64,000 bases of DNA from Pseudomonas izuensis (GCF_009861505.1 NZ_WTFT01000004.1:266822-330821); one strand, 5' to 3'. Shown: positions 10,285 through 20,757, counted from the stretch's first letter. Notes: generated from the sequence alone by a model not told the origin. Translations and numbers: made by a program.

Positions 10285-10541
10285 CGATAGGACCTCGAGC
10301 GAGCTTGGAGTTGTCTGAGCCTAGACGGTCTGACAGGCGGTAGAGGCTCTGGTTCGGCAGTTTTTCCAGTTATGCGAATCGGGTCGGCAATTCATTGTCG
10401 GTTACATCAATCAATGCAGGGGCCGTGCCGGATTAGCGGTTCGTTGGGCGATGCAGAAAAAATCTGGCGAAAGGTTGTTCAAAAATCCACCAGTCCCGGT
10501 ATGATCGCGCGCCCTGATGCATACGCCTGGTAAAACCCTCG

Positions 10542-10979
10542 ATGATGAAGCCCAACCTGATTGCCGCAGCCGAGATCGACCGTCTCGATACCTGGGCCAA
10601 GTATTCGGCCCCTATGTGCGGCTCGTGCATCTCCAGCTGCTGCACGCTGCCAGTGGAAGTAAAGATCAAGGATCTGGTCCGTATCGGCGTGGTCGACGAA
10701 TTCGAGCTGGGCGATCCACCGAAGAACATCGCCAAGCGCCTGCAGAAGGAAGGGTTGGTCGAACGCTTCAACCAGAAATCGGGCATCTTCACCCTCCAGC
10801 GCATGAGCAACAACGATTGCTACTACCTGGATCGTAAGAGCCGTCTGTGCACTATTTATGAAAAGCGCCCGGACACTTGCCGCAATCACCCGAAAATCGG
10901 GCCGCGGCCGGGGTATTGCGCTTATAAGCCCAAGGAAGTGGAGCGCGAGCGCAATTCGCGCTCCATCGAGCGGTTCTGA
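10542..10979 (+). CDS. YkgJ family cysteine cluster protein
   Basis: A 145-residue cytosolic protein of the YkgJ/CxxCxxxCC family, thought to bind zinc or an iron-sulfur centre; substrate unknown. Conserved cysteines are visible in MCGSCISSCC near residue 25, and in CYYLDRKSRLC and CRNHP near residues 90-115. There is no export signal. Two adjacent ATG codons (10542, 10545) are equally possible starts. The neighbours are divergent glgP and convergent typA, so it is probably a single-gene unit. Confidence 0.85.
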   Translation: MMKPNLIAAAEIDRLDTWAKYSAPMCGSCISSCCTLPVEVKIKDLVRIGVVDEFELGDPPKNIAKRLQKEGLVERFNQKSGIFTLQRMSNNDCYYLDRKSRLCTIYEKRPDTCRNHPKIGPRPGYCAYKPKEVERERNSRSIERF

Positions 10980-11015
10980 TACATCCCAAGATTTTCGGCG
11001 GCTAATCGGCCGCCT

Positions 11016-11105
11016 TCGCTGGCAAGCCAGCTCCCACAGGGTTCAAGGTGAAACACAAATTGTGTGAACACCCATAATACCTGTGGGAGCTGGCTTGCCA
11101 GCGAT
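11016..11105. repeat. REP pair (GTGGGAGCTGGCTTGCCAGC type)
   Basis: Inverted copies TCGCTGGCAAGCCAGCTCCC (11016 on) and CTGTGGGAGCTGGCTTGCCA (11081 on), with a ~40-nt central segment. It lies between two convergent genes. Confidence 0.9.
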
Positions 11106-11143
11106 GAGGCCGGCACAAACACCGCATAAACCCCAGACAAACA

Positions 11144-11180
11144 AAAACGCCCCCGGTCTCTCGACCGGGGGCGTTTTTTT
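11144..11180. terminator. Bidirectional intrinsic terminator of typA
   Basis: A 12-bp stem AACGCCCCCGGT / ACCGGGGGCGTT with a short loop. T-runs flank it on both strands, so it can end typA (minus) and read-through from the plus-strand gene. Confidence 0.9.
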
Positions 11181-11195
11181 AAGCCTGGCTAAATC

Positions 11196-13016
11196 TTACG
11201 CCTTGGCTTTCTTGGCAGCGCGGGTACGCTCGCTTTCGTCCAGGATCTTCTTGCGAAGACGGATGGACTTAGGCGTCACTTCACACAGCTCGTCGTCCTG
11301 GATGAATTCCAGAGCCTGTTCCAGGGTGAAGCGAACAGGTGGAACCAGAGCGATGGTTTCGTCTTTACCCGAAGCACGCATGTTGTCGAGCTTCTTGCCC
11401 TTGGTAGGGTTAACGCCCAGGTCGTTGTCACGGCTGTTCAGACCAACGATCTGACCGTTGTAGATTTCCTGACCGTGTTCAACGAACAGCTTGCCACGTG
11501 CCTGCAGGGTTTCCAGGGAGTAGGTCAGTGCCTTGCCGGTTTCAACCGAAACCAGAACGCCGTTCTGACGGCCGGACATGTCGCCGGACTTCATCACGTC
11601 GTAACGGTCGAAGATCGAGGTCAGGATGCCAGCACCGTTGGTCAGGGTCAGGAACTGGTTACGGAAACCGATCAGACCACGAGCAGGGATGTTGTATTCC
11701 AGACGTACACGGCCCTTGCCATCCGGCACCATGTTGGTCAGGTCGCCCTTACGCAGGCCCATCTCTTCCATCACCTTGCCCTGGGATTCTTCCGGCAGGT
11801 CGATGGTGACGTTTTCGTACGGTTCGTGCTTCACGCCGTCAACCAGACGGATGATCACTTCCGGACGGCCTACAGCCATTTCGAAGCCTTCGCGACGCAT
11901 GGTTTCGATCAGTACCGAGAGGTGCAGCTCACCACGGCCGGAAACCTTGAACTTGTCAGCCGAGTCGCCTTCTTCAACGCGCAGTGCAACGTTGTACAGC
12001 AGCTCTTTGTCCAGACGTTCCTTGATGTTACGGGAAGTCACGAACTTGCCTTCTTTACCGCAGAAAGGCGAGTCGTTGACCTGGAAGGTCATGGAAACGG
12101 TTGGCTCGTCAACGGTCAGAGGCTTCATCGCCTCCGGGGTGTCCTGCTGGCACAGGGTGTCGGAGATGAACAGCTCGTCCATACCGCTGATGCACACGAT
12201 GTCGCCTGCTGCAGCTTCTTCAACGTCTACACGGTGCAGACCGTGGTGACCCATCAGCTTCAGGATACGACCGTTGCGCTTCTTGCCGTCGGCGCTGATA
12301 GCCACAACCGGAGTGTTCGGCTTGACGCGACCACGAGCGATACGGCCAACGCCGATAACACCCAGGAAGCTGTTGTAGTCCAGTGCGGAGATTTGCATCT
12401 GGAACGGACCGTCACGGTCAACAGCCGGCGCCGGTACGTTGTCGACGATCGACTGGTACAGCGGGGTCATGTCGTCAGCCATTTCGTTGTGGTCCAGACC
12501 GGCAATACCGTTCAGGGCCGAGGCGTAGACGACTTTGAAGTCCAGCTGTTCTTCGGTGGCACCCAGGTTGTCGAACAGGTCGAAGATCTGGTCCAGAACC
12601 CAGTCCGGACGCGCGCCTGGACGGTCAACCTTGTTGATGCACACGATCGGACGCAGGCCGGCTTCGAACGCCTTCTTGGTCACGAAACGGGTTTGCGGCA
12701 TAGGGCCGTCTTGAGCGTCAACCAGCAGCAGAACGGAGTCGACCATCGACATTACGCGCTCTACTTCACCGCCGAAGTCGGCGTGGCCCGGGGTGTCCAC
12801 GATGTTGATGTGGTAGCCGTTCCAGTTGATGGCGGTGTTTTTCGCCAGAATGGTAATACCGCGCTCTTTTTCCTGGTCGTTGGAGTCCATCACGCGCTCG
12901 TCGTTGAGCTCGTTGCGCTCCAGGGTGCCGGATTGACGCAGGAGTTTGTCTACCAGGGTGGTTTTACCATGGTCAACGTGGGCAATGATGGCGATGTTGC
13001 GTAGATTTTCGATCAC
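11196..13016 (-). CDS. typA: Ribosome-associated GTPase TypA/BipA
   Basis: A translational GTPase that binds the 70S ribosome and supports large-subunit assembly and stress or cold adaptation. 606 residues, the usual size. G1 motif AHVDHGKTT at residues 12-20, G3 DTPGHADF near 73, G4 NKVD near 130. The elongation-factor-like domains III and V follow, then the TypA-specific C-terminal domain ending in a basic tail ([10 protein letters not shown]). It is followed by a strong terminator and appears monocistronic. Codon usage shows the bias of a highly expressed gene. Confidence 0.98.
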   Translation of the reverse strand: MIENLRNIAIIAHVDHGKTTLVDKLLRQSGTLERNELNDERVMDSNDQEKERGITILAKNTAINWNGYHINIVDTPGHADFGGEVERVMSMVDSVLLLVDAQDGPMPQTRFVTKKAFEAGLRPIVCINKVDRPGARPDWVLDQIFDLFDNLGATEEQLDFKVVYASALNGIAGLDHNEMADDMTPLYQSIVDNVPAPAVDRDGPFQMQISALDYNSFLGVIGVGRIARGRVKPNTPVVAISADGKKRNGRILKLMGHHGLHRVDVEEAAAGDIVCISGMDELFISDTLCQQDTPEAMKPLTVDEPTVSMTFQVNDSPFCGKEGKFVTSRNIKERLDKELLYNVALRVEEGDSADKFKVSGRGELHLSVLIETMRREGFEMAVGRPEVIIRLVDGVKHEPYENVTIDLPEESQGKVMEEMGLRKGDLTNMVPDGKGRVRLEYNIPARGLIGFRNQFLTLTNGAGILTSIFDRYDVMKSGDMSGRQNGVLVSVETGKALTYSLETLQARGKLFVEHGQEIYNGQIVGLNSRDNDLGVNPTKGKKLDNMRASGKDETIALVPPVRFTLEQALEFIQDDELCEVTPKSIRLRKKILDESERTRAAKKAKA

Positions 13017-13155
13017 TTGTGTATCTCGATCAGAGGATTCGGTGTGCTGACAAGTCTTGGCAGCGATTAACAGTAGCGTCCGTGAAAGCCGTTACAGCTT
13101 GACGGTGGCATCGGGGGGCCGGTGACGCAGGCCACAGGCAAACAGCCCCGGGCAC

Positions 13156-14610
13156 TTAGCTCGGTCGATAAACGCGCACATTGGCATGCCCCTCACTGAG
13201 CAAATGGTGGGCATGCAGGCGACTCATCACGCCTTTGTCGCAATACAGCAGGTACTGGCGAGTAGGGTCCAGTTCCTTGAAACGAGCGTTCAGTGCATAA
13301 AACGGCATCGTTTGTACCTCGATACCAGCGAGCTCCAGCGGGTCATCCTCGGCGGCATCCGGGTGGCGGATGTCGATGACGATCTGACCGGCCAGCGCGT
13401 CGCTGACTTCTTCAATCTGCAAGTCCTGGCCCAATTCATCGATCACGCGATCGATCGGCACCAGCTTGGCGTTCTCGAGCGCTCGCTCAAGGACAGCCAT
13501 GTCGAATTCTTTCTCTTCGTGCTCCACGCGGTAGCGCTTGGCAGCGGTTTTCGGATTGACCGAAATGACCCCGCAGTACTCCGGCATGTGCCGGGCGAAA
13601 TCAGCAGTGCCGATTTCGTTGGCCGTGTCGATGATGTCCTGCTTGTGGCTGGCGATCAGCGGGCGCAAGACCAGCTTGTCGGTCACGCAGTCGATCACGG
13701 ACAGGTTCGGCAACGTCTGGCTCGACACCTGGGAGATCGCCTCACCGGTCACCAGCGCTTCGATGTGCAGTCGATCGGCAATCTCGGAGGAAGCGCGCAA
13801 CATCATACGCTTCAATACTACGCCCATATGACTGTTATCGACTTTGCCGAGAATTTCTCCCAGCACTTCTTCGAAAGGCACACTGACAAATAACACGCGT
13901 TGGGAGCTGCCGTACTTCTTCCAGATGAAATGCGCGACTTCCATCACGCCCAGCTCGTGGGCACGCCCGCCCAGGTTGAAGAAGCAGAAGTGCGCCATCA
14001 GGCCGCGACGCATGATCTGGTAGGCCGCAACGGTGGAGTCAAAGCCGCCGGACATCAGCACCAGCGTCTGCTCCAGCGCGCCCAACGGATAACCGCCGAT
14101 GCCATTGTGCTGGCTGTGGATCACGAACAACCGTTGGTCGCGAACTTCGATGCGGACTTCGATTTCAGGCTTTTTCAGGTCAATCCCGGCGGCACCGCAC
14201 TGACGGCGCAACTGGCTGCCGACATATTTCTCGATATCGATCGAGCTAAATGGGTGCTTGCCGGCGCGTTTGCAACGCACCGAGAAGATCTTCCCGGCCA
14301 GTGCATCACCGTAGTGCTGCTTGCACTTCTCGACGATGTCGTCGAAATCGCCCAGCGGGTATTCGTCGATTTGCAGGAAATGCGCGATGCCCGGCATGCA
14401 GCTCAGGCGCTCGCCCATCTCCTTCAGGGCCTTGGGATCGCTGACGCGGGTTTCCAGCTCGAGGTTGTCCCACACGCCATTCACCACCACAGCCGGGTCC
14501 AGATCGCGGAGCACGGCACGGATGTTCTTGGCCAACTGGCGGATGAAACGCATCCGTACCGGGCGGCTCTTGATGGTGATCTCTGGGAAGACTTTTACGA
14601 TTAATTTCAT
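13156..14610 (-). CDS. thiI: tRNA 4-thiouridine synthase / thiamine sulfurtransferase ThiI
   Basis: Makes 4-thiouridine at position 8 of tRNA, and sulfurates ThiS for thiazole synthesis where that route is used. 484 residues from ATG 14610 ([11 protein letters not shown]), which is the family start; an in-frame upstream ATG would add 21 unrelated residues. Domains: NFLD and THUMP (~1-170), PP-loop ATPase with [13 protein letters not shown] near residue 185, and a C-terminal rhodanese domain with the persulfide cysteine Cys457 in [11 protein letters not shown]. The rhodanese extension is the gammaproteobacterial form. It is transcribed divergently from glnA. Confidence 0.97.
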   Translation of the reverse strand: MKLIVKVFPEITIKSRPVRMRFIRQLAKNIRAVLRDLDPAVVVNGVWDNLELETRVSDPKALKEMGERLSCMPGIAHFLQIDEYPLGDFDDIVEKCKQHYGDALAGKIFSVRCKRAGKHPFSSIDIEKYVGSQLRRQCGAAGIDLKKPEIEVRIEVRDQRLFVIHSQHNGIGGYPLGALEQTLVLMSGGFDSTVAAYQIMRRGLMAHFCFFNLGGRAHELGVMEVAHFIWKKYGSSQRVLFVSVPFEEVLGEILGKVDNSHMGVVLKRMMLRASSEIADRLHIEALVTGEAISQVSSQTLPNLSVIDCVTDKLVLRPLIASHKQDIIDTANEIGTADFARHMPEYCGVISVNPKTAAKRYRVEHEEKEFDMAVLERALENAKLVPIDRVIDELGQDLQIEEVSDALAGQIVIDIRHPDAAEDDPLELAGIEVQTMPFYALNARFKELDPTRQYLLYCDKGVMSRLHAHHLLSEGHANVRVYRPS

Positions 14611-14707
14611 GGAAACAGCGCGCGCGAGGCCTGCCGAAAAAGGGGGGCGCGGATTATAGCGGAAATTGCTCAAGGTTTAACCAGTTAATGTACAGAAGGT
14701 TTTGCAC

Positions 14708-14795
14708 GCACCAAAACAGGTCATTTTTCGATTTCGACGCTACATTAAGGGGCGAGATTTTCGGCTTTAAGACGCGTTGCACCTCTATAAGCGTG
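14708..14795. promoter_or_regulatory. Candidate NtrC enhancer sites upstream of glnA
   Basis: Two degenerate matches to the NtrC site GCACTAAAATGGTGC: GCACCAAAACAGGTC at 14708-14722 (10 of 15) and a half-site GCACC at 14779. Both lie 60-135 bp before the sigma54 promoter, a normal enhancer distance. Individually weak; the assignment rests on context. Confidence 0.4.
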
Positions 14796-14826
14796 AAATT
14801 GGGGCAAAAAACCCATGCTGGGGCAC

Positions 14827-14842
14827 TGGCATGCAATTTGCT
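14827..14842 (+). promoter_or_regulatory. sigma54 promoter of glnA
   Basis: TGGCATGCAATTTGCT has the invariant GG and GC exactly 10 nt apart, as in -24/-12 promoters. Transcription would start near 14853, about 85 nt before the glnA ATG. This fits NtrC/RpoN control of glutamine synthetase. Confidence 0.8.
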
Positions 14843-14938
14843 CCCTTGTGAGGCAGGTTGCCTTGGCAGAGTATTCGCGCCGGCATCACAAACATTTAAG
14901 GGCATCCACTACCAGCCCTAATCCACCCGGAGGACACT

Positions 14939-16345
14939 ATGTCGAAGTCGGTTCAACTCATCAAAGATCATGACGTCAAGTGGATTGATCTGCGCTTCAC
15001 GGACACCAAAGGCACTCAGCACCACGTGACCATGCCGGCTCGTGACGGGCTGGACGAAGACTTCTTCGAAGTCGGCAAAATGTTCGACGGTTCCTCCATC
15101 GCTGGCTGGAAAGGCATCGAAGCCTCCGACATGATCCTGATGCCGGACGACTCCACTGCTGTTCTGGACCCGTTCACCGAAGAGCCGACCCTGATCCTGG
15201 TCTGCGACATCGTCGATCCTTCGAGCATGCTCGGCTACGATCGTGACCCACGCGCAATCGCCAAGCGCGCCGAAGAGCACCTGAAGGCCAGCGGCCTGGG
15301 TGACACCGTGTTCTGCGGTCCAGAGCCAGAGTTCTTCATCTTCGACCAAGTGAAGTTCAAGTCCGACATTTCCGGCTCGATGTTCAAGATCTACTCCGAA
15401 CAAGGTTCGTGGATGTCCGACCAAGACATCGAAGGCGGCAACAAAGGCCACCGTCCTGGCGTCAAAGGCGGCTACTTCCCGGTTCCGCCGTTCGACCATG
15501 ACCACGAAATCCGTACCTCCATGTGCAACGCACTGGAAGAAATGGGCCTGACCGTCGAAGTTCACCACCACGAAGTGGCAACTGCCGGCCAGAACGAAAT
15601 CGGCGTCAAGTTCAACACCCTGGTGAAGAAAGCCGACGAAACCCAGACCCTGAAGTACGTTGTGCACAACGTTGCCGACGCCTACGGCCGTACTGCTACC
15701 TTCATGCCTAAGCCACTGTACGGCGACAACGGCTCGGGTATGCACGTACACATGTCGATCTGGAAAGACGGCAAGAACACCTTCGCAGGCGAAGGTTATG
15801 CCGGCCTGTCCGATACCGCCCTGTACTTCATCGGCGGCATCATCAAGCACGGCAAGGCCCTGAACGGCTTCACCAACCCGGCGACCAACTCCTACAAGCG
15901 TCTGGTTCCAGGTTTCGAAGCACCGGTAATGCTGGCCTACTCGGCTCGCAACCGTTCCGCTTCGATCCGCATTCCTTACGTGTCGAGCCCGAAAGCCCGC
16001 CGTATCGAAGCGCGCTTCCCGGATCCAGCAGCCAACCCGTACCTGTGCTTCGCGGCATTGATGATGGCTGGCCTGGACGGCATCCAGAACAAGATCCACC
16101 CTGGCGACGCTGCTGACAAAAACCTGTACGACCTGCCGCCTGAAGAGGCCAAAGAGATCCCACAAGTTTGCGGCAGCCTGAAAGAAGCCCTGGAAGAGCT
16201 GGACAAAGGTCGTGCGTTCCTGACCAAAGGCGGCGTTTTCAGCGACGACTTCATCGACGCTTACATCGCCCTGAAAAGCGAAGAAGAAATCAAGGTACGT
16301 ACTTTCGTACACCCACTGGAATACGAGCTGTACTACAGCTGCTGA
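14939..16345 (+). CDS. glnA: Glutamine synthetase type I
   Basis: Condenses glutamate and ammonia to glutamine with ATP; the central ammonia-assimilation enzyme, a cytosolic dodecamer. 468 residues, standard for GSI-beta. Visible: [10 protein letters not shown] near residue 45, catalytic EPEFFIFD near 131, [10 protein letters not shown] near 267, and the adenylylation tyrosine Tyr397 in NLYDLPPEE, so activity should be controlled by GlnE. A strong GGAGG lies 6 nt before ATG. The upstream region carries a sigma54 promoter, and ntrBC lies two genes downstream, separated by a terminator. Confidence 0.99.
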   Translation: MSKSVQLIKDHDVKWIDLRFTDTKGTQHHVTMPARDGLDEDFFEVGKMFDGSSIAGWKGIEASDMILMPDDSTAVLDPFTEEPTLILVCDIVDPSSMLGYDRDPRAIAKRAEEHLKASGLGDTVFCGPEPEFFIFDQVKFKSDISGSMFKIYSEQGSWMSDQDIEGGNKGHRPGVKGGYFPVPPFDHDHEIRTSMCNALEEMGLTVEVHHHEVATAGQNEIGVKFNTLVKKADETQTLKYVVHNVADAYGRTATFMPKPLYGDNGSGMHVHMSIWKDGKNTFAGEGYAGLSDTALYFIGGIIKHGKALNGFTNPATNSYKRLVPGFEAPVMLAYSARNRSASIRIPYVSSPKARRIEARFPDPAANPYLCFAALMMAGLDGIQNKIHPGDAADKNLYDLPPEEAKEIPQVCGSLKEALEELDKGRAFLTKGGVFSDDFIDAYIALKSEEEIKVRTFVHPLEYELYYSC

Positions 16346-16380
16346 TCCGGTAGCGCCTGCGCAAGCGGCGTGACAAAAAG

Positions 16381-16406
16381 AGGCCTCCTTCGGGAGGCCT
16401 TTTTTA
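16381..16406 (+). terminator. glnA intrinsic terminator
   Basis: An 8-bp perfect stem AGGCCTCC/GGAGGCCT closed by a TTCG tetraloop and followed by a T-run, about 36 nt after the glnA stop. Confidence 0.95.
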
Positions 16407-16434
16407 TACCCGCGATTCTATGACTGACAAAAAT

Positions 16435-16530
16435 CCCTGTGGGAGCGGGCTTGCCCGCGATTGCGTATTGTCTGCCGCATTAATGCTGGCTGTGCCGACG
16501 TTATCGCGGGCAAGCCCGCTCCCACAGGGA
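16435..16530. repeat. REP pair (GTGGGAGCGGGCTTGCCCGC type)
   Basis: Inverted copies at 16435-16461 and 16503-16530 that match over about 27 nt, with a ~41-nt spacer. Confidence 0.93.
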
Positions 16531-16644
16531 TTTGTGGTGATAGGGAGAGTTGGGCATATCCATATCCAATTGTTAACAAGCTGTGCCAACCACCGCCCCT
16601 GACCTATGCTGCCCCCCAATGCTTTTTCATTTCCGGTCGATTTT

Positions 16645-17151
16645 ATGGGTCGTGGCTTTCTCTTCATCCTGCTGCTGATCGCCCTGCCCGCTGCAGCGCA
16701 GATCTACAAATACACCGACGCCGATGGCAATACCGCCTACAGCAGCCAGCCGCCGGATGGCGTAAAGGCTCAGCCGGTCGCATTGCCGCCACTCAACAGT
16801 GTCGAAACGCAGCCAACCGGCAAACCTGCGCCAGCCGAAGCCCGCGAACAGCCCCGCAGCGCCTACGAGGTGCTGGAACTCAGCGGCCTGCCCACCACTG
16901 AAGCCCTGCGCGCCAACAACGGCACGTTCACCGTCAACGTGCTGATCAAGCCACGCCTGCATGGCCCGCATCTATTCAGGCTGCTATTGGACGAGCAACC
17001 TTATGGCCAACCCGGCAACGTGCCGATCCTGCAACTGGTGAACATTGACCGCGGTCTGCACAGTCTCGCCGTGCAAGTGATCGATGGCGAAACCGTGATC
17101 CAGCAAAGCCCTACCGTGACCTTTACCGTGCAACGGGTGCACAAACCTTGA
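16645..17151 (+). CDS. DUF4124 domain exported protein, first of tandem pair
   Basis: A 168-residue exported protein. Starting at ATG 16645, it has a clear signal peptide (GRGFLFILLLIALPAAAQ) followed at once by the DUF4124 motif IYKYTDADGNTAYSSQPP. The C-terminal ~80 residues resemble an Ig-like fold (NVLIKPRLHGPHLFRLLLDEQ... LVNIDRGLHSLAVQV). An upstream in-frame ATG at 16606 would bury the signal peptide and is less likely. Its stop overlaps the next gene, which has the same two-domain plan. Function unknown; the position between glnA and ntrBC suggests no obvious nitrogen role. Confidence 0.8.
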   Translation: MGRGFLFILLLIALPAAAQIYKYTDADGNTAYSSQPPDGVKAQPVALPPLNSVETQPTGKPAPAEAREQPRSAYEVLELSGLPTTEALRANNGTFTVNVLIKPRLHGPHLFRLLLDEQPYGQPGNVPILQLVNIDRGLHSLAVQVIDGETVIQQSPTVTFTVQRVHKP

Positions 17152-17765
17152 AGGCGTGGCTGCTGGTCACCTGCCTGATCGCACTGCCCGCATCGGCGGA
17201 GGTTTTCACCTATGTCGACGCCCAGGGCAATCGGGTTTTTACCGACCAGCCAAAATCCGGCAACGCCAAACGCGTACCGCTGACGACAAGCAATCGAATG
17301 CCCGCAACCGATATTGCCCCCGCCACCGCGACAGCAGGTAAACCCGAGAAGAAATCGCTGCCCCGCTACGACATGCTGCGCATCCTGGTGCCCGAACCAG
17401 ACGCCACTGTGCGCAGCACCGCCGGCGAGATCATCGTCAGCGTCACCAGCGAACCAGGTCTGCAGCGGGGTCATCGCTATCGATTGCTGCTTGATGGTCA
17501 GCCCACCGCCGAACCTGGCCGAAGCCCGGTCTTTGCGCTGAACAACATCGACCGTGGCCCCCATCAGCTGTCCGTGGAGATCCTCGATGACCAGGGACGA
17601 ACCGTCGAGCGCACCGCCAACCAGCCCTTCCACATGCAGCGCATATCCCTGGCCCAGAAACGCAAGGTCAATCCATGCGCCCTCAGTGACTACGGTCAAC
17701 GGCCGGAATGCCCGCTCATCGACAAGCCCGCCGAAGAAAAAAACCATTTCCTGCCGTTCTTCTAA
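17148..17765 (+). CDS. DUF4124 domain exported protein, second of tandem pair
   Basis: A 205-residue paralogue of the preceding gene. It starts at a TTG that overlaps the upstream stop codon (TTGA). Signal peptide (KAWLLVTCLIALPASA), then EVFTYVDAQGNRVFTDQP (DUF4124), a variable Pro/Ala linker, and an Ig-like C-terminal part containing YRLLLDGQP and NNIDRGPHQLSVEI that aligns with the first protein. A short cysteine-bearing tail (NPCALSDYGQRPECPL) is unique to this copy. The pair is translationally coupled and probably forms one operon of cell-envelope proteins. Role unknown. Confidence 0.8.
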   Translation: MKAWLLVTCLIALPASAEVFTYVDAQGNRVFTDQPKSGNAKRVPLTTSNRMPATDIAPATATAGKPEKKSLPRYDMLRILVPEPDATVRSTAGEIIVSVTSEPGLQRGHRYRLLLDGQPTAEPGRSPVFALNNIDRGPHQLSVEILDDQGRTVERTANQPFHMQRISLAQKRKVNPCALSDYGQRPECPLIDKPAEEKNHFLPFF

Positions 17766-17781
17766 CCTTGTTCAGCTTTGC

Positions 17782-17796
17782 GCACTATATTGGTGC
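17782..17796. promoter_or_regulatory. NtrC binding site upstream of ntrBC
   Basis: GCACTATATTGGTGC matches the classic NtrC site GCACTAAAATGGTGC at 13 of 15 positions. A further half-site TGCACC lies at 17804. It is about 140 bp upstream of a sigma54-like promoter and implies autoregulation of ntrBC. Confidence 0.75.
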
Positions 17797-17922
17797 GATT
17801 AGTTGCACCGCGCTCGAATTCCAACCCATTTTGGTTCGAAAGTACCCGCCAACGCTGACCGCACGCCACGCAATCGAGCGTCAAACGCCCGTTTCAGGCG
17901 CTGAGCGCTTCTTTTCGGAGCC

Positions 17923-17939
17923 TTGGTTTGGTTTTTGCA
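17923..17939 (+). promoter_or_regulatory. Candidate sigma54 promoter of ntrBC
   Basis: TTGGTTTGGTTTTTGCA has GG and GC separated by 10 nt and a good -12 element, but the -24 element is degenerate. Transcription would start near 17950, 36 nt before the ntrB ATG. Confidence 0.5.
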
Positions 17940-17985
17940 GTTTCCTCGCATCAGCTCTTTATTCATGCGCCAAAAGAGGTCCTGA

Positions 17986-19071
17986 ATGACCATCAGCGAC
18001 GCACTGCATCGTTTGCTACTCGACAACCTGACGACCGCCACCATTCTGCTCGACGCCGAATTGCGCCTGGAGTACATGAACCCGGCGGCGGAGATGCTCC
18101 TGGCCATCAGCGGCCAGCGTAGCCATGGCCAATTCATCAGCGAGTTGTTCACCGAATCCGCCGAGGCCCTGAATTCCTTGCGCCAGGCGGTTCAGCAGGC
18201 TCATCCGTTCACCAAGCGCGAAGCGATGCTGACCGCCCTCACCGGCCAGACCCTGACGGTGGATTACGCGGTCACGCCGATCCTGAGCAGTGGCGAAACG
18301 CTTCTGCTGCTCGAAGTCCATCCCCGCGACCGCCTGCTGCGGATCACCAAGGAAGAGGCGCAGCTGTCGAAACAGGAAACCAGCAAGATGCTGGTGCGCG
18401 GCCTCGCCCACGAAATCAAGAACCCGCTGGGCGGCATTCGCGGCGCGGCGCAATTGCTGGCCCGCGAGCTGCCGGAAGCAAGCCTGCGCGACTACACCAA
18501 CGTGATCATTGAAGAGGCCGACCGCCTGCGTAACCTGGTGGATCGCATGCTCGGCTCCAACAAGCTGCCGTCGCTGGCCATGTGCAACGTCCACGAAGTG
18601 CTGGAGCGCGTTTGCCATCTGGTCGAGGCCGAAAGCCAGGGCTGCATCACCTTGGTGCGCGACTATGACCCGAGCATTCCCGACGTTTTGATCGATCGTG
18701 AACAGATGATCCAGGCCGTGCTGAACATCGTGCGCAACGCGATGCAAGCCATCAGCAGCCAGAACGAGCTGCGCCTGGGCCGCATCAGCCTGCGCACCCG
18801 CGCCATGCGTCAGTTCACCATCGGCCATGTGCGTCATCGCCTGGTGACCAAGATCGAAATCATCGACAACGGTCCCGGCATACCTGCGGAACTTCAGGAA
18901 ACCATTTTCTTTCCCATGGTCAGCGGTCGTCCGGACGGTACCGGGCTGGGCCTGGCCATTACCCAGAACATCATCAGCCAGCACCAGGGCCTGATCGAAT
19001 GTGACAGCCACCCCGGCCACACCACCTTCTCGATCTTTCTGCCACTGGAACAAGGAGCCACATCGACATGA
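17986..19071 (+). CDS. glnL: Nitrogen regulation sensor kinase NtrB
   Basis: A cytosolic histidine kinase/phosphatase that phosphorylates NtrC under nitrogen limitation and is controlled by the PII protein. 361 residues. N-terminal PAS domain (~1-115); H-box GLAHEIKNPLGG with the phospho-accepting His142; N-box NIVRNAMQA near residue 248; G-boxes DNGPGIP and GTGLGLAI near residues 296 and 325. There are no membrane segments, as expected for NtrB. The stop overlaps the ntrC start (ATGA), so the pair is translationally coupled. Confidence 0.97.
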   Translation: MTISDALHRLLLDNLTTATILLDAELRLEYMNPAAEMLLAISGQRSHGQFISELFTESAEALNSLRQAVQQAHPFTKREAMLTALTGQTLTVDYAVTPILSSGETLLLLEVHPRDRLLRITKEEAQLSKQETSKMLVRGLAHEIKNPLGGIRGAAQLLARELPEASLRDYTNVIIEEADRLRNLVDRMLGSNKLPSLAMCNVHEVLERVCHLVEAESQGCITLVRDYDPSIPDVLIDREQMIQAVLNIVRNAMQAISSQNELRLGRISLRTRAMRQFTIGHVRHRLVTKIEIIDNGPGIPAELQETIFFPMVSGRPDGTGLGLAITQNIISQHQGLIECDSHPGHTTFSIFLPLEQGATST

Positions 19072-20504
19072 GCCGTAGTGAAACCGTGTGGATCGTCGAT
19101 GACGACCGTTCTATCCGTTGGGTCCTGGAAAAAGCCTTGCAACAGGAAGGCATGACCACGCAAAGCTTCGACAGCGCCGATGGCGTGATGAGCCGCCTGG
19201 CGCGCCAGCAGCCGGACGTGATCATCTCCGACATCCGCATGCCCGGTGCCAGCGGCCTGGACCTTCTGGCGCGGATTCGCGAACAACACCCCCGGCTGCC
19301 AGTGATCATCATGACGGCGCACTCCGATCTGGACAGCGCTGTCGCGTCCTATCAGGGCGGCGCATTCGAATACCTGCCCAAGCCGTTCGACGTCGACGAA
19401 GCGGTCTCTTTGGTCAAGCGCGCTAACCAGCACGCCCAGGAACAGCAAGGCCTGGAAGTCGCCCCGCCCCTGACCCGCACGCCGGAAATCATCGGCGAAG
19501 CACCGGCGATGCAAGAAGTGTTTCGCGCCATCGGGCGCTTGAGCCACTCCAACATCACCGTGCTGATCAACGGTGAATCGGGCACTGGTAAAGAATTGGT
19601 GGCCCATGCCCTGCACCGCCACAGCCCGCGCGCGGCTTCTCCATTCATCGCGCTGAACATGGCGGCGATCCCGAAAGACCTGATGGAATCCGAGCTGTTC
19701 GGCCATGAGAAAGGCGCGTTCACCGGTGCCGCCAACTTGCGTCGCGGGCGCTTTGAGCAAGCCGATGGCGGCACGCTGTTCCTCGATGAAATCGGCGACA
19801 TGCCCGCCGATACCCAAACCCGTCTGTTGCGGGTGCTGGCCGATGGCGAGTTCTATCGGGTTGGCGGGCACGTGCCGGTGAAGGTCGATGTACGGATCAT
19901 CGCCGCGACCCACCAGAATCTGGAAACCCTGGTGCACGCCGGAAAGTTCCGCGAAGACTTGTTCCACCGCCTCAACGTTATCCGTATCCACATCCCGCGC
20001 CTGTCGGACCGCCGCGAAGACATTCCGACACTGGCCAAGCACTTCCTCAGCCGCGCCGCGCAGGAACTGGCCGTCGAGCCGAAACTGCTGAAAAACGAGA
20101 CTGAGGAATACCTGAAGAACCTGCCTTGGCCGGGGAACGTCCGCCAGCTGGAGAACACTTGCCGCTGGATCACGGTGATGGCTTCGGGTCGCGAAGTGCA
20201 CATCGGCGACCTGCCACCTGAGTTGCTGAACCTGCCGCAGGATTCGGCGCCGGTCACCAACTGGGAACAGGCACTGCGCCAGTGGGCTGACCAGGCGCTG
20301 GCCCGTGGTCAGTCGAGCCTGCTGGACAGCGCGGTGCCGGCGTTTGAGCGGATCATGATTGAAACCGCTCTCAAGCACACCGCAGGTCGTCGGCGCGACG
20401 CTGCGGTCTTGCTGGGTTGGGGGCGTAATACCCTGACGCGCAAGATCAAGGAGCTGGGGATGAAGGTGGATGGCGGGGATGATGATGAGGGCGATGAGGG
20501 CTAA
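19068..20504 (+). CDS. glnG: Nitrogen response regulator NtrC
   Basis: A sigma54-dependent enhancer-binding activator of nitrogen-scavenging genes. 478 residues. Receiver domain with phospho-acceptor Asp55 ([10 protein letters not shown]); AAA+ domain with Walker A GESGTGKE near residue 167 and the sigma54-contact loop GAFTGA near 215; C-terminal Fis-type HTH ([20 protein letters not shown]) and an acidic tail [10 protein letters not shown]. Likely targets inside this window are the promoters at 14827, 17923 and 20798. Confidence 0.98.
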   Translation: MSRSETVWIVDDDRSIRWVLEKALQQEGMTTQSFDSADGVMSRLARQQPDVIISDIRMPGASGLDLLARIREQHPRLPVIIMTAHSDLDSAVASYQGGAFEYLPKPFDVDEAVSLVKRANQHAQEQQGLEVAPPLTRTPEIIGEAPAMQEVFRAIGRLSHSNITVLINGESGTGKELVAHALHRHSPRAASPFIALNMAAIPKDLMESELFGHEKGAFTGAANLRRGRFEQADGGTLFLDEIGDMPADTQTRLLRVLADGEFYRVGGHVPVKVDVRIIAATHQNLETLVHAGKFREDLFHRLNVIRIHIPRLSDRREDIPTLAKHFLSRAAQELAVEPKLLKNETEEYLKNLPWPGNVRQLENTCRWITVMASGREVHIGDLPPELLNLPQDSAPVTNWEQALRQWADQALARGQSSLLDSAVPAFERIMIETALKHTAGRRRDAAVLLGWGRNTLTRKIKELGMKVDGGDDDEGDEG

Positions 20505-20538
20505 ACAACCTTAGAGTTATCGTCGTACTTCAGATCCA

Positions 20539-20621
20539 ATCGCGGGCAAGCCTTGCTCCCACAGGTGATACGCCAATTTTGAAATGGCGCCTCACCTGTG
20601 GGAGCAAGGCTTGCCCGCGAT
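20539..20621. repeat. REP pair (GTGGGAGCAAGGCTTGCCCGC variant)
   Basis: Inverted copies at 20539-20567 and 20593-20621 that share the same variant core (CAAGGCTTG instead of CGGGCTTG), so the two arms co-vary. Directly downstream of ntrC. Confidence 0.9.
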
Positions 20622-20721
20622 GCTTTTAAGGATCCAGTGCACCGCAGAAAGGCACCGTGAACCGCAATCGCGCACGATCACTGATCCGAAACCCCGCCTA
20701 AGTTCGCAACCGAACCCCTAT

Positions 20722-20757
20722 CGAAAAAACACGAAAGCCCCGAATAACGGGGCCTTC
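20722..20757 (-). terminator. Intrinsic terminator reading on the minus strand
   Basis: Stem AAGCCCCG/CGGGGCTT-like (20735-20757) with a six-A run at 20724-20729, which is a T-run on the minus strand. It would end transcripts coming from the gene at 20969-21385 after they cross the NrsZ locus in antisense. Confidence 0.65.

Noticed and set aside
14918..16312. Long open frame antisense to glnA (also antisense to typA, gpmI, glgP, ntrBC and the kinase/kdgT genes)
   Set aside because: High GC at third positions makes opposite-strand frames open by default; the encoded sequences show no family features and the sense genes are unambiguous.
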